Shown: positions 33,845 through 42,696 of the stretch, piece by piece
How positions within the stretch are numbered: position 1 is the first letter of the stretch
Layout: each line of letters opens with the position of its first letter
Source: Hyphomicrobiales bacterium
Lineage (GTDB): Bacteria > Pseudomonadota > Alphaproteobacteria > Rhizobiales > Beijerinckiaceae
Assembly (NCBI GenBank): GCA_900470095.1
Contig: UBZM01000075.1
Location: 1-63,224 of the forward strand
DNA: 63,224 nt
Reading direction: 5' to 3'
Program-made: the position numbers and the translations under genes
Notes under the pieces: model-generated
Database searches by the model: none
What the model was told of the DNA's origin: nothing
The model's input: only the letters and a program-made list of their open reading frames with translations

Positions 33845-35437
33845 TCACTGGCCGGCTGGGGCCGGGCTGCTCGTGCCCCCGAGCGGGGCATGGGGAGTGT
33901 TAGCCAAGTAGCGCGACAGGCGCCACGCACGAAAGCCCCAGGCCCGCCAATCCTTCTGCTCCGTGAAGTGTCGATCGGCCATGCGGACGCGGCTGCCCTG
34001 CGTGTACTGGTTGCTGGCCCAGGGAATCGTGCGACCGACGGCGGCAATGCGCGGCGTGTAACGATCGAAGGCCGGGATCACCTGGGGACCGAGCGATTTT
34101 AGATAGGCGGTGTCGAGACGCGAGCCCGTGCCGCGCAGCTCCTGGGAATGGCGGAAATTGTAGTTGGCGATCACCGCCGGCGTGTTGACGAAGCAGAAGG
34201 CGTAGAGCGCCAGCGCCAGCGCGGCGGCATTGGCCGAGACGAGCCAGTTGACCGATTTCCGCCCGACGATCTGGACGATGATCAGCACCAGGCCGAGCGC
34301 GACGAGCAGCATCCAGATGAAGGCGACGAGCCGGAGCCAGGTCAGCGAATAGGCTTCGACATAGAGATCGAGCCGCAGCAGCGTCGAGACCATCAGCATG
34401 ATGTTCTGGCCGACCCAGGCGAGAACCAGCGGCCGGACGAGGCGATGGCGCTCGGAGGCGCCGGCCGGCCGCATCGCGACCAAGACGAAGACGGCCGCCA
34501 GCAGCGCCGTGACGACGAGCGGATAGGCGCCGCGATGGGCGTAAGCGGCATAGCTCATGCCGTCCGGCAGTGCGACGCCACCCCAGAGATAGGCGATGTC
34601 GAGCAGGGTCTGCACGGCAAAGAGCGCGTTGAACAGGACGAGCGAACGCAGGATCGCCGTGTCGCCGAGGAGCCCGTGGCGATCGGGCGTGAGGGGCGCC
34701 GCAGGGCTCGCCTTCGCCTGGCGCTTGCGGGCGAGCCGGACATGCAGCATCGGCCAGACCAGGCAAAGCATCATCAGCCAGAAGGCGGCGCGCCAGGGCG
34801 AGAGAAGCTCGAGCAACAGCCTGAGGTCGATGCGGTTCAGCCAGATCTCGACGAGCGGATTGGCAGAGGCGAACAGCGTCGCAAACACGCCGAGAAGGAC
34901 CAGCGGGACGACCCAGCCGATGAGCCAGGCACTCCCGGAGGACGCGCGCCGGCGCCGCGCCGAGAGTCGACCGACACGGCCGAGATCCCGCACCAGCCTG
35001 CCAGCGCCGGCCAGCAGCATCGCCCTCGCCTGCCGGAAGAGTTCCTGCCAGCGCGCCTGCTGATGCTGGCTGAGAATGGCGGCAAAGGCCGCCGTGCAGA
35101 GGATGGCGACGAATGAGGAGATCAGGCTGACCTCCTCGGCGATGGCGAGCAGCCCCGCCCCCAGAACCAAGAGCGCCAGGGCGCGCCTGCGGCCGCTGGC
35201 GCGGATCGGGTTCGCCCAGAGCGAGGCGATGGCCAGGACCGCCAGGAAATAGGCGAGCGAGATGCCGAGCCAATGACCGTAGAACAGAAAATCGCCGAGC
35301 AGCACCAGGCCGGAGGCGAGCGCGAGCCGGGCGTTAAGCCAACGCGTCGCGCGCCTCGCGGACGGCGACGCCGTCAGCTCGGCTGATGGGGAGGACATGG
35401 GCACTGCGGGCTCTGCTGAAGCGGAGGACATGGGCAT
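33845..35437 (-). CDS. DUF4173/DUF4153-type multi-pass membrane protein
   Basis: About 530 aa with roughly a dozen hydrophobic segments and the family's late motif WLVSANAAALALALYAFCFVN followed by an extracytoplasmic domain (RHSQELRGTGSRLDTAYL). It ends 13 bases before the response regulator start, so the order is membrane protein, regulator, kinase, DUF2809. The start is uncertain: ATGs at 35437, 35431 and 35398 are possible, and codons for an 11-residue stretch are duplicated in tandem right there. It may be the output or accessory of the two-component system. Confidence 0.82.
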   Translation of the reverse strand: MPMSSASAEPAVPMSSPSAELTASPSARRATRWLNARLALASGLVLLGDFLFYGHWLGISLAYFLAVLAIASLWANPIRASGRRRALALLVLGAGLLAIAEEVSLISSFVAILCTAAFAAILSQHQQARWQELFRQARAMLLAGAGRLVRDLGRVGRLSARRRRASSGSAWLIGWVVPLVLLGVFATLFASANPLVEIWLNRIDLRLLLELLSPWRAAFWLMMLCLVWPMLHVRLARKRQAKASPAAPLTPDRHGLLGDTAILRSLVLFNALFAVQTLLDIAYLWGGVALPDGMSYAAYAHRGAYPLVVTALLAAVFVLVAMRPAGASERHRLVRPLVLAWVGQNIMLMVSTLLRLDLYVEAYSLTWLRLVAFIWMLLVALGLVLIIVQIVGRKSVNWLVSANAAALALALYAFCFVNTPAVIANYNFRHSQELRGTGSRLDTAYLKSLGPQVIPAFDRYTPRIAAVGRTIPWASNQYTQGSRVRMADRHFTEQKDWRAWGFRAWRLSRYLANTPHAPLGGTSSPAPAGQ

Positions 35438-35733
35438 GGGGCTTCGCTGATCGAGGATTCGGGCGCAGGGGGACGGCGCTGCGGGGCGGGAAACGCCAGG
35501 ATGGCGGTCTCCGCAGGCAGCGGTCGCGCCACGAGCCACCAGCCATCGCGGGCGAGCCGGCGCGGCAGCCTTGATGTGGGGAAACGGGGAGCGACGATCT
35601 CTGCCATGCCCCAGAGATGCGGCAGCCGATTGCAGTGCCGGTCTGCAGACCGCTCAGGATTTCAGGATTGTTGTGCAGTTTTCGTGCAGGAGCGCGGAGC
35701 CAGCGCCCGGGGCGCACGCGAAATCGCGCACAC
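35438..35733. other. Gap upstream of the DUF4173 gene, with a possible small ORF
   Basis: About 296 bases. A minus-strand frame from ATG 35607 to 35374 (77 aa, DGWWLVARPLPAETAILAFP then a Pro/Cys-rich tail) has a GGGG before its ATG but overlaps the start of the DUF4173 gene in another frame and has no recognised relatives; I rate it about 0.25. The promoter of the DUF4173 / two-component unit should lie here. Confidence 0.3.
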
Positions 35734-36318
35734 TCAAGGCTTCGAGAAGAACCCTCGAACAGGGAACCTGACGGAATAGCCCGCCTCGCTGCACAGGACG
35801 GAATAGTCCTTCACCAAATAATATTGCCTCGCTTGCCTCACGAAAACAGATGAGAGCTCCGTTCTCATTCCGTCTTGAGAAATGCTGGTGAATTCGCGAC
35901 CGCCTGGCAGAGCCGAAACCAGGCTCTTCAGGCTCGCCCGGAATGTGTCGCATGACGCACCGGTCCGCGCTTGGACGCTCATGATTCTGGCGTCTTCGTC
36001 GTAGTGAGAGCGGACCGCCAGCTTGCATAGACGGGCTGGGTCCAAAGGGAAACCGTCCGAGGCTTTCGCCGCTTCGACGAGCCACGCAAGCTCCCTTTCG
36101 CCCTGACATTCCCGGTCGGTAGAGACGGCAACGGCTTTCCCATAGTCAGCCTGCATCGCCGCAACGCGGACGAGTATGGCGAGCCTGCTTTCGGCCCGAA
36201 GTACAGCCCCGGTGATGCGCGCGAATGCGCCGTACGAAGCAACGAGGCACAGGCTGAGAGCGACGAGAGGCGCGCAGAGGAAAGAGATCACCAAACGCGC
36301 CAATGCAAGCGGGTGCAT
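35734..36318 (-). CDS. Hypothetical protein with N-terminal membrane segment
   Basis: About 194 aa. An N-terminal hydrophobic stretch (LARLVISFLCAPLVALSLCL) anchors or exports it, followed by a soluble domain with three Cys (STDRECQGERELAWLVEAA, ARLCKLAVRS, GASCDTFRASL). ATG 36318 has GAGGG upstream. No family is recognised. It is the only gene between the two-component cluster and the SDR gene. Confidence 0.6.
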   Translation of the reverse strand: MHPLALARLVISFLCAPLVALSLCLVASYGAFARITGAVLRAESRLAILVRVAAMQADYGKAVAVSTDRECQGERELAWLVEAAKASDGFPLDPARLCKLAVRSHYDEDARIMSVQARTGASCDTFRASLKSLVSALPGGREFTSISQDGMRTELSSVFVRQARQYYLVKDYSVLCSEAGYSVRFPVRGFFSKP

Positions 36319-36728
36319 GAAGCCCTCAGAATACTGCCCTGCCGCCATGCGTATCGGTTGGAGTGTCAGAAATCCACCCGGCTAACGTAACTGCGCACGC
36401 CCTCCCCGCGAGGCAAAGGGAAGATGCGCCAGGTCAGCGGGAATCTCAGCCTTCTCGGCCAGAGCGCAGGACCAGCGCACGAGCCGTGCTGTTAGGTCAC
36501 AAAACTCTGAGCAGACACTATACTTGGCGCCCCACCGACCTGCCCGGCTTCTTCGGGGCCATGGTTCGGGAGGATGCCGTCGGCCCAGCCAAACTTTCGC
36601 GCAGGTTTGTGTGCGGCAGGGCCAGCATCGGTTCCTCCGATACCACGATCGGTTTAATCCGCTTCAACCGCCCCGCCCGGCCTGCGACGTCTGCCGACGA
36701 CGTTTCAAAGCCCGCAGGGATATCGACC
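36319..36728 (+). promoter_or_regulatory. Gap with two tandem LysR-type boxes before the SDR gene
   Basis: The 410-base stretch has no supported gene. At 36627-36641 there is ATCGG-TTCCT-CCGAT, a 15-base palindrome of the T-N11-A type recognised by LysR proteins. A second, weaker box (ATCGG-TTTAA-TCCGC) begins at 36648, exactly 21 bases later, two turns of the helix, as in recognition/activation site pairs. They lie 67-102 bases before the SDR start. Confidence 0.5.
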
Positions 36729-37466
36729 ATGATGGATAAAGCACTCGCGCATAAGAAGGTTCTCATCGCCGGAGGCGCATCGGGAATGGGCCTAGCCCTG
36801 GCGCGGCGCTGCCTCGACGCCGGCGCGGACGTCACCATCGTCGGACGTAATGAAGCCCGGTTGCGAGCTGCCGAAGAGGCGCTCGGCCGTCCCGCGACGC
36901 TCGCCGCCGTCGTTGCCGATGTCTCCCGCGAAGACGAGGTGGTGAAGCTCTTTGAGCGCGTTGGCGGGCTCGACCATGTCGCCTGCACTGTGGCTGACAT
37001 CGAGGGCGCCTACGAGTTCCTGCCCGAACTCGACCTGAAGGCCGTCCAGAGAGCCGTGGACAGCAAGATTTATGCGCCATTGCTGCTGGCCAAGCATGGC
37101 GTGTCGAAGATCGGTCGCGATGGCTCGATCACGTTCACCTCCGGTATCGCCGCCTACAGACCATCGGCACGCGGGGCTGCGGTTGCTGCCGTGAACGCGG
37201 CGCTGGAAGGGCTGGTCCGGGCGCTTGCGGTCGAACTGGCGCCGATCCGCATCAATGCGGTGTCGCCGGGTTGGGTCGACACGCCGATCTGGGCCTTCGT
37301 CGCCGGCGATCGGAAGGACGACGTGCTGGGCGCCATGGCCAAGCGCCTGCCGGTTGGGCGGATCGGTCAGCCCGATGACATTGCAGACGCGGTTCGGTTC
37401 CTGATGGGAAATGGGTTCACGACGGGGACGGTATTGCATGTCGAGGGCGGACACCGGCTGATCTGA
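36729..37466 (+). CDS. SDR-family NAD(P)-dependent oxidoreductase
   Basis: About 245 aa, cytoplasmic. The glycine-rich motif AGGASGMGLALARRCLDAGA lies near residue 15, with VTIVGRNEARL setting cofactor preference toward NADP. The usual NNAG motif is replaced by VACTVAD. The active-site region SGIAAYRPSARGAAVAAVNA lacks a clear Tyr-x3-Lys: the position reads R-G-A-A, so this is an atypical SDR. PVGRIGQPDDIADAV and the C-terminal GTVLHVEGG are typical. ATG 36729 or 36732; AGGGA lies upstream. Its 3' end overlaps the convergent LysR gene by 50 bases. Confidence 0.88.
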   Translation: MMDKALAHKKVLIAGGASGMGLALARRCLDAGADVTIVGRNEARLRAAEEALGRPATLAAVVADVSREDEVVKLFERVGGLDHVACTVADIEGAYEFLPELDLKAVQRAVDSKIYAPLLLAKHGVSKIGRDGSITFTSGIAAYRPSARGAAVAAVNAALEGLVRALAVELAPIRINAVSPGWVDTPIWAFVAGDRKDDVLGAMAKRLPVGRIGQPDDIADAVRFLMGNGFTTGTVLHVEGGHRLI

Positions 37467-38355
37467 CCGGTTCGAAGCCGTCGTTGGCTGCCAGCAATTG
37501 CTTGAGCGCCGGAGGCTGGATGCGGCGACGGCGCCATATCATCGAGAGCGAGGGCGGCGGCCCGGGCCATGGTGCTTCGGCAATCTCGCCGCGCTCCAGG
37601 GCCTCAGTCACTGCGAAGCGCGGGACGAGACCCAGGCCTGCTCCGCTCGCTGCCAGGCGCACGATCATGGCGATGCTGCCGACCTCGGCCGCGGGGCTCG
37701 GGCGTGTGAGGCCCAGCTTGCTGAAAGCCTCGTCGAACAGACGCCGATAGATGCATCCGACCTCGGTGACGAAGAAGCGCGCGTCGGCAAATGCAGCGAG
37801 ATCCCCGACGAGCGCGCTGCGCTTGTCGGGAGCGCCGATGATGACCAGGGGAGCCGTCGCTATCGCACGCCTGGCCAGACGTTCATCGAGGTCAGGCTGG
37901 TCGAAACGGAAGGCGACATCGATGTCTCCATCCACTAATTGCCTCAACAATTCGCCGCTGCTGGCAATCTTGATCGTAAGCGTGATGTCGGGATGTTCGC
38001 GCGCGAAGCCTGCAAGCCATTGCGGGAGCTTCGTCGACGCGATGGTCTCCAATGCGCCGATGGTGACCGATCCGGCAGGGTGCGCGGCAATCGCGTCCAT
38101 CGCTCCCCGAGCCTCCTCCGCCAGCTGCATCAGCTCCTCGGCATAGGGCCGGAGGACTTTGCCCGCCGGCGTCAGCTCCAGACCGAGCCGTGAGCGTGTG
38201 AATAGGCCAACGCCGAGTTCGGTTTCCAGGGCCTGGATCTGGTCGCTGACGCTCGACTGCGCGAGATGAACCTCTTCGGCGGCGCGGGTAAAGTTCAGCG
38301 TTCGCGCCACGGTCAGGAAGGTCTTGAGCGATCTTGTGAGCACGACGCAGTCCAC
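37417..38355 (-). CDS. LysR-family transcriptional regulator
   Basis: About 312 aa. The helix-turn-helix is plain (FTRAAEEVHLAQSSVSDQIQ) near residue 20, followed by the effector domain with ETIASTKLPQWLAGFAREHP and SGAGLGLVPRF. The frame is open to 38556, but GTG 38355 or 38343 gives the normal short N-terminus. It is convergent with the SDR gene and their coding regions overlap by 50 bases (37417-37466). It may act on the LysR-type boxes before the SDR gene. Confidence 0.9.
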   Translation of the reverse strand: MDCVVLTRSLKTFLTVARTLNFTRAAEEVHLAQSSVSDQIQALETELGVGLFTRSRLGLELTPAGKVLRPYAEELMQLAEEARGAMDAIAAHPAGSVTIGALETIASTKLPQWLAGFAREHPDITLTIKIASSGELLRQLVDGDIDVAFRFDQPDLDERLARRAIATAPLVIIGAPDKRSALVGDLAAFADARFFVTEVGCIYRRLFDEAFSKLGLTRPSPAAEVGSIAMIVRLAASGAGLGLVPRFAVTEALERGEIAEAPWPGPPPSLSMIWRRRRIQPPALKQLLAANDGFEPVRSAGVRPRHAIPSPS

Positions 38356-38477
38356 GATTTTGCATCGATACGCTACCCGAGCGGCCGCCCGCTGACCATC
38401 CGCTGCGCCGTTCCGATCGCACGCAAACAGGCGGTCTGCTCCGCTCTTCCCTTGCCGTGAGGATCGGCGCGGTCGTT

Positions 38478-39020
38478 TCAATCCGCTCGGTTGCGAAGTC
38501 GGCTCTCGGTGAGCGTGCGCGCCTGCAGGATACTGACCGGCGGCCAAGACACGCAATCCACGGCATCAAACGTCAAAGAAAATGGCTCAAAAGGGCGCGC
38601 CGCGAAACCGAGAGCGGCCTCCCGCAGCGTCCCCTCGATCGCCATCGCGATCGTCAGATGCGGCGTCCAGTTCCTAGGCCTGTAATGCGGGTCGCATAGG
38701 GCGGGATCGAGCATCGCGTGCAGCTTTTCGTGGACATCGATCAGGCGCTGATCGCGGCGGGGCTTCAGCCACAGCACGAGCGGCTCGGTGTCGAAGGCTT
38801 CAATCTGCTCAAAGGTCAGCGCGAAGGCCGTTTCCCCCTCGAAAACCTCCGCGGCGGCGATGAGCCTGGAGGTCTCGATCGCAGGACAGCGCGCGAGCGT
38901 GATGTGGGGAAAATAGCCGAGCGCGCGGATCGAGGGCGCGGTCTCGAAGGCCGAGGCCTTGTCGACCAGCTCCCAGAACGGATTTGCCGCGTTCCGCGTG
39001 CGCAAGGTGATACCGAGCAT
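38478..39020 (-). CDS. 2H phosphoesterase / 2'-5' RNA ligase-family protein
   Basis: About 180 aa. The two catalytic H-x-T motifs of the 2H family are present: FPHITLAR (His39, Thr41) and WTPHLTIAM (His121, Thr123), about 80 residues apart as expected. Such enzymes hydrolyse 2',3'-cyclic phosphates or related bonds in the cytoplasm. ATG 39020 puts the first strand at the N-terminus; ATG 39056 is the alternative. No functional link to its neighbours is evident. Confidence 0.85.
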   Translation of the reverse strand: MLGITLRTRNAANPFWELVDKASAFETAPSIRALGYFPHITLARCPAIETSRLIAAAEVFEGETAFALTFEQIEAFDTEPLVLWLKPRRDQRLIDVHEKLHAMLDPALCDPHYRPRNWTPHLTIAMAIEGTLREAALGFAARPFEPFSLTFDAVDCVSWPPVSILQARTLTESRLRNRAD

Positions 39021-39195
39021 GTGAACTTGTGTGCCCCGCCTCTTCCGTTCACGCAACGGCAGAAGCGGGCGGCGCAGTGCCGTGACCTCCAGCCCCTCCC
39101 CGGCAGCCTCGGCCGCGCGCCGATCCAGCCCCGATTTTCACCAGGTGCTGCGACCTGCACGGCCGGGCTTACGGGTGACACCAGCGCGCGCGCCG

Positions 39196-39585
39196 TCACC
39201 CACCCTTCTTGCCGCTCGCATCGAACTGCTTGAGGAAGGCCAGGAGATCGGCGATCCTCTTCTCGTCCTTCAGGCCGGCATAGATCATCTTGGTGCCCGG
39301 CACTTTTGTGCGCGGGTTCTGGATGTAGTCGGCGAAGGTGGCGTCGTCCCAGGTCAGTCCGGACTCCTTCATCGCGGCGCTATAGCCATAGCCCTCGCGC
39401 GTTCCGGCCTTCTGGCCGATCACGCCGTTCAGGATCGGCCCGACCGTGTTCTTCGCGCTCTCGCCGAGCTGGTGGCAGGCGCGGCATTGGGCATAGACCT
39501 TCTCGCCGGCGGCGGCATCCTGCGCACGGGCGGGCTGGGCGGCGGCCGCGAGCAGCGCGGCGCCCATGAGGTAGGCAAGCTTCAT
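39196..39585 (-). CDS. Class I c-type cytochrome
   Basis: About 129 aa with a signal peptide (AYLMGAALLAAAAQPARAQ) and one heme site, CRACHQLGES (CxxCH near residue 34), with the axial Met in VPGTKMIYAGL. This is the pattern of cytochrome c550/c2-like periplasmic carriers. It is the last gene of the sulfite dehydrogenase operon, 12 bases after the other cytochrome, and likely passes electrons from that enzyme to the terminal oxidase. Confidence 0.93.
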   Translation of the reverse strand: MKLAYLMGAALLAAAAQPARAQDAAAGEKVYAQCRACHQLGESAKNTVGPILNGVIGQKAGTREGYGYSAAMKESGLTWDDATFADYIQNPRTKVPGTKMIYAGLKDEKRIADLLAFLKQFDASGKKGG

Positions 39586-39597
39586 ATCGTTGGAGTC

Positions 39598-39945
39598 CTA
39601 TGGTTTGGGCGCGAAGGGGCTGACCCAGCCACCGGCCTTGGCCGGCGCCTTTGGCGGGAAGGCCTGGGCGAGATAGTCGAGCAGGATCGCGCGCATCTCC
39701 GGATCGGGTGCCGGCATGCTGTGCTTCTCGGTCATCCAGTTCAGGGTTTCGTCCCAGCGGACGCGGTCCATGCCCTGGCGGCCGACGACCTTCATGGAAT
39801 GGCAGCCGATGCAGTAGCCAAAGGTTTCGTCGCGGCCGCGGAAATCGGGCAGCGACTCCGGCGTCTCCTCCTGGGCGAAGCTGCCGGCGGGGGCGAGGAG
39901 GACGGCCGCAAGAGCGGCCATCCGGAGCGAGTGAAGAGCGGCCAT
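39598..39945 (-). CDS. Monoheme c-type cytochrome, sulfite dehydrogenase-linked
   Basis: About 115 aa with a signal peptide (MAALAAVLLAPAGSFAQ) and one CxxCH site (FGYCIGCHSMKVV). The C-terminal part has KHSMPAPDPEMRAILLDYLA, the SorB-like region expected to provide the axial Met. ATG 39945 is used; a TTG at 39951 overlaps the enzyme's stop codon. Its position directly after the molybdoenzyme gene suggests the electron-accepting subunit. Confidence 0.85.
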   Translation of the reverse strand: MAALHSLRMAALAAVLLAPAGSFAQEETPESLPDFRGRDETFGYCIGCHSMKVVGRQGMDRVRWDETLNWMTEKHSMPAPDPEMRAILLDYLAQAFPPKAPAKAGGWVSPFAPKP

Positions 39946-39947
39946 CG

Positions 39948-41276
39948 TCAACCGACCAGGATCGCGGTGCGGTGGAACGGGTTGGAGCCGTAGCCCTGCG
40001 GGTTCCAGTTGGTCGCGACATGCGGCTGGGCGACCCCGCGGGAATCGGTGGCGCGGACCCAGAGCTCGAAATAGCCCTCGCTCGGCAAGGTCACCGTCCC
40101 GGTCCAGCGCACCCAGTCGTACCGGTTCTTCGGCTTGGCCAGCGTCATCGCCTGCCAGCGCTGGCCGGCATCGAAGGAGACCTCGACCTTGGCGACATCG
40201 TGATCGCCGGCCCAGGCTGCGCCGCGCAAGGAGACCTCGCGGGTCGTCGCCGACAGGCGCGTGCCATTGGCGGGCGCGGTGATGATCGAGCGCACCGGCA
40301 TCGAGGTCATGTCGGCAAAATTGGTCTTGCCGTCGGCATTCGAGCCCGGAATCAGCGGCACGGTCGGGATGCGGTAGGAGGTGCCGCCCATGCCCTGCCC
40401 GTCATGCGGGGTTGCGCGCACCAGGATGCGGTTCAGCCATTTCGACGAGAGCGAGGCCGGCCAGCCCGGGACGAGCAAGCGCAAGGGCCCGCCATGGATA
40501 TGCGGCAACGGCTCACCGTTCATCGCCCAGACGATCAGCGAATGCGGCTCGAGCGCCTTCTCGATCGGCATGCCGCGCGAGATCGCATCGCGGGTGGTGT
40601 CGCCAGAGAGGTGCGGATCGGCGCCGAAATGGCCGGTGAACTTGGCGCTGGCTTTAAGACCCGCAGCCTTTAGCACATCGGCGAGGCGCACCCCGGTCCA
40701 TTCGGCGCAACCGGCGCCGCCATTGGTCCATTGGTTGCCGCGCCCGGCCGGCTGATAGAAGGAGCGGCCATTGCCGCCGCATTCCAGCACCATCCGGAAG
40801 GTCTGCGCGGTGAAGCGGGATTTCAGCTCGGTCAGCGTCAGGGTCAGCGGCTTCTCGACCTCGCCCTCGATCTTGAGTTGCCAGGCATCGGCATTCGCCA
40901 CCGGCTCGGGGACCTGGCCGTTATTGCGAATGAAGAACTTTGAGATCGGCGTGGTGTCGTCATTGAGCAGGCTTTCCGGCGTCTCGGCGACGAGCGGCCG
41001 GTCTCCCAGCAGCACCAGGCCCTTGTCCTTGCCCGGATGATCGAAGGGCTGCGGGCCCTTTGGCGGAGCGGCGGCGGGCGCGGCAGCAGGAGCGCCTTGG
41101 GCGGCGGCCGGCGATACGATCGAGAGCCGCGGCAGGCCGCCAAGCGAGGCGCCGAGCGCTGCCAGGCTGCCGCCGAGCAGGAGGCGTCGCGATGCGCGTG
41201 GGGCGGTGGAGCGTTCGGGGATTGAATCGTGATGCGGTTCGGCGGCGGCATCCCGCGCCTGGACGTCTTCCAACAT
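39948..41276 (-). CDS. Molybdopterin sulfite dehydrogenase/oxidase (SorA/SoxC family)
   Basis: About 442 aa. A Tat signal (ASRRLLLGGSLAALGASLGG) sends the folded cofactor-bound enzyme to the periplasm. The Mo-binding Cys lies in MVLECGGNGRSF (Cys166), followed by the substrate-site region GGAGCAEWTGVRLADVL and HIHGGPLRLLVPGWPA. The C-terminal dimerisation domain begins at SMPVRSIITAPANG. It oxidises sulfite, or a sulfane intermediate if SoxC-like. It is co-translated with the cytochrome downstream and lies under the ECF sigma pair. Confidence 0.9.
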   Translation of the reverse strand: MLEDVQARDAAAEPHHDSIPERSTAPRASRRLLLGGSLAALGASLGGLPRLSIVSPAAAQGAPAAAPAAAPPKGPQPFDHPGKDKGLVLLGDRPLVAETPESLLNDDTTPISKFFIRNNGQVPEPVANADAWQLKIEGEVEKPLTLTLTELKSRFTAQTFRMVLECGGNGRSFYQPAGRGNQWTNGGAGCAEWTGVRLADVLKAAGLKASAKFTGHFGADPHLSGDTTRDAISRGMPIEKALEPHSLIVWAMNGEPLPHIHGGPLRLLVPGWPASLSSKWLNRILVRATPHDGQGMGGTSYRIPTVPLIPGSNADGKTNFADMTSMPVRSIITAPANGTRLSATTREVSLRGAAWAGDHDVAKVEVSFDAGQRWQAMTLAKPKNRYDWVRWTGTVTLPSEGYFELWVRATDSRGVAQPHVATNWNPQGYGSNPFHRTAILVG

Positions 41277-41375
41277 GGTGTTTCTCCCGAGGACATGTTC
41301 CTCGCTGGAGACGACGCCGGGCCGATGCGATTTATTCCAGGTCGAGAAAAATATTCTGGCGGAGCGAAAAAACCG

Positions 41376-42173
41376 TCAGCCGGCGCAAGCAGGCCGGAGG
41401 CTGCGCGCCTCGGCCAGCGCCGCGATCTGCTCGCGCGGGATGCTGCGTTCATCCTCGGTCAGCCTGGCGACGAGCGCGGCAATCCCGTCGAGGCGGGCGG
41501 GATCGATGCCCTGCCCGATCAGGGCGTAGCTCGCGTGGTGGCCGTGCCAGGCGCGGATCGCAAAACCCTCGCGATCCTGTACGGCTGGCCGCGCCGGCAG
41601 GCTGTCGTCAATCGGCGCTATCCACAGGCCGACGCGACAGCCATTGGGCCCGACATAGCCGGCAAGCACGCCGCCTCCGCGCCGCACGGCGGGGTCGAGC
41701 GAGAGATGCACGAGGCGCAGCGAAGCGAGCGACAGATCCGGCAGGGCGTCGACATCGGCGCCCGCCAGTTCGACGCCGAGGCGCTGCGCCTGGGCGGCGG
41801 GCACCTGGGCGAGCCAGAGCCGATGCGCGGCAACCGCCGCGGTCAGCGGCGATTCTGCGGGGTCCGTGCGATACAGGCCGAACCAGGCGACGCCGAGCCC
41901 GCAGGCGATGAGCAGCGCGGCCGCCACCTGCAGCCATGGCCGGGGTTTCAGTCGCGTTGGCGGCGGGGGGGCCGGCAAGGCGAAGGCCGGCGCCTCCTCC
42001 TGCGGGGATACGGCGCGCATGGTGGCGCGCAGATGCGTCAGCGTCGCGACCTTTGCGGCGGTGTCGCGATCGGCCGCAATCGCGGCTGCAACCTTAGCCG
42101 CCTCGCCCGGCTCCAGCTCGCCATCGACATAGGCGTTGAGCAGATCCCAGGAGATGGTTTCGCGCTTCGTCAT
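41376..42173 (-). CDS. Anti-sigma factor
   Basis: About 265 aa. The N-terminal cytoplasmic domain (WDLLNAYVDGELEPGEAAK) matches anti-sigma factors of the RskA/ChrR-like type. One membrane helix follows (LQVAAALLIACGLGVAWFGL, near residue 90) and then a periplasmic domain with the sensory function. ATG 42173 lies one base after the sigma stop; ATG 42182 would overlap it. It is expected to hold the ECF sigma factor inactive until an envelope signal. Confidence 0.87.
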   Translation of the reverse strand: MTKRETISWDLLNAYVDGELEPGEAAKVAAAIAADRDTAAKVATLTHLRATMRAVSPQEEAPAFALPAPPPPTRLKPRPWLQVAAALLIACGLGVAWFGLYRTDPAESPLTAAVAAHRLWLAQVPAAQAQRLGVELAGADVDALPDLSLASLRLVHLSLDPAVRRGGGVLAGYVGPNGCRVGLWIAPIDDSLPARPAVQDREGFAIRAWHGHHASYALIGQGIDPARLDGIAALVARLTEDERSIPREQIAALAEARSLRPACAG

Positions 42174-42174
42174 G

Positions 42175-42696
42175 TCAGCCACCCGCCTGGCGGCGGCGCA
42201 GCGGCAGGACGCGGAGATTGCCGCCCTCGATCGCCTCCAGCAGCGCTGCCCGCGCCCGGCTGATCCGGCTCATCACGGTTCCCTGGGGAATGCCGAGGAT
42301 CTCGGCCGCCTCGCCATAGCGAAACCCGGCGAGATCGATCAGTTCGAGGATGTCGCGATGCGACGGATCGAGCCGCTCGAGCGCCTGGCGCACGGTGATC
42401 TCGGCGATCAGGCTGTCATGATGGCGCCAATACCCGCCCGCGGGCGCTTCCGCCTCGGTGGCGGCGAGCACGGAGGCCTGCCCGCGGCGATGCTCGTCGA
42501 TCCAGAGATTGCGCAGGATCGTGAACAGCCAGGGCCGGAGGCGCTCGTCCTCCTCGGGCGGCAATGCGTCGAGCGCCTTCATGGCGCAGGATTGCAGCAG
42601 ATCGGCCGCCGCGTCCCGGCTGCCGCTCAGCCGCAGCGCATAGAAGAACAGGCGGTCCCAGTTTCGGCGCAGGGCACGCTCGACGACGATACGCAG
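42175..42696 (-). CDS. ECF RNA polymerase sigma factor with non-standard start
   Basis: Region 4 is clear (EITVRQALERLDPSHRDILE, then YGEAAEILGIPQGTVMSRIS). The end of region 2 is RPWLFTILRNLWIDEHRR. The first ATG (42582) would remove most of region 2, yet the frame stays open upstream to 42744 and encodes it: LRRNWDRLFFYALRLSG and AAADLLQSCAMKAL. No ATG, GTG or TTG occurs there. A strong GGAGGGG (42704-42710) lies six bases before a CTG at 42696, which I take as the start (ATC 42699 is the other option). A sequence error is possible. It is co-encoded with the anti-sigma factor. Confidence 0.8.
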   Translation of the reverse strand: MRIVVERALRRNWDRLFFYALRLSGSRDAAADLLQSCAMKALDALPPEEDERLRPWLFTILRNLWIDEHRRGQASVLAATEAEAPAGGYWRHHDSLIAEITVRQALERLDPSHRDILELIDLAGFRYGEAAEILGIPQGTVMSRISRARAALLEAIEGGNLRVLPLRRRQAGG

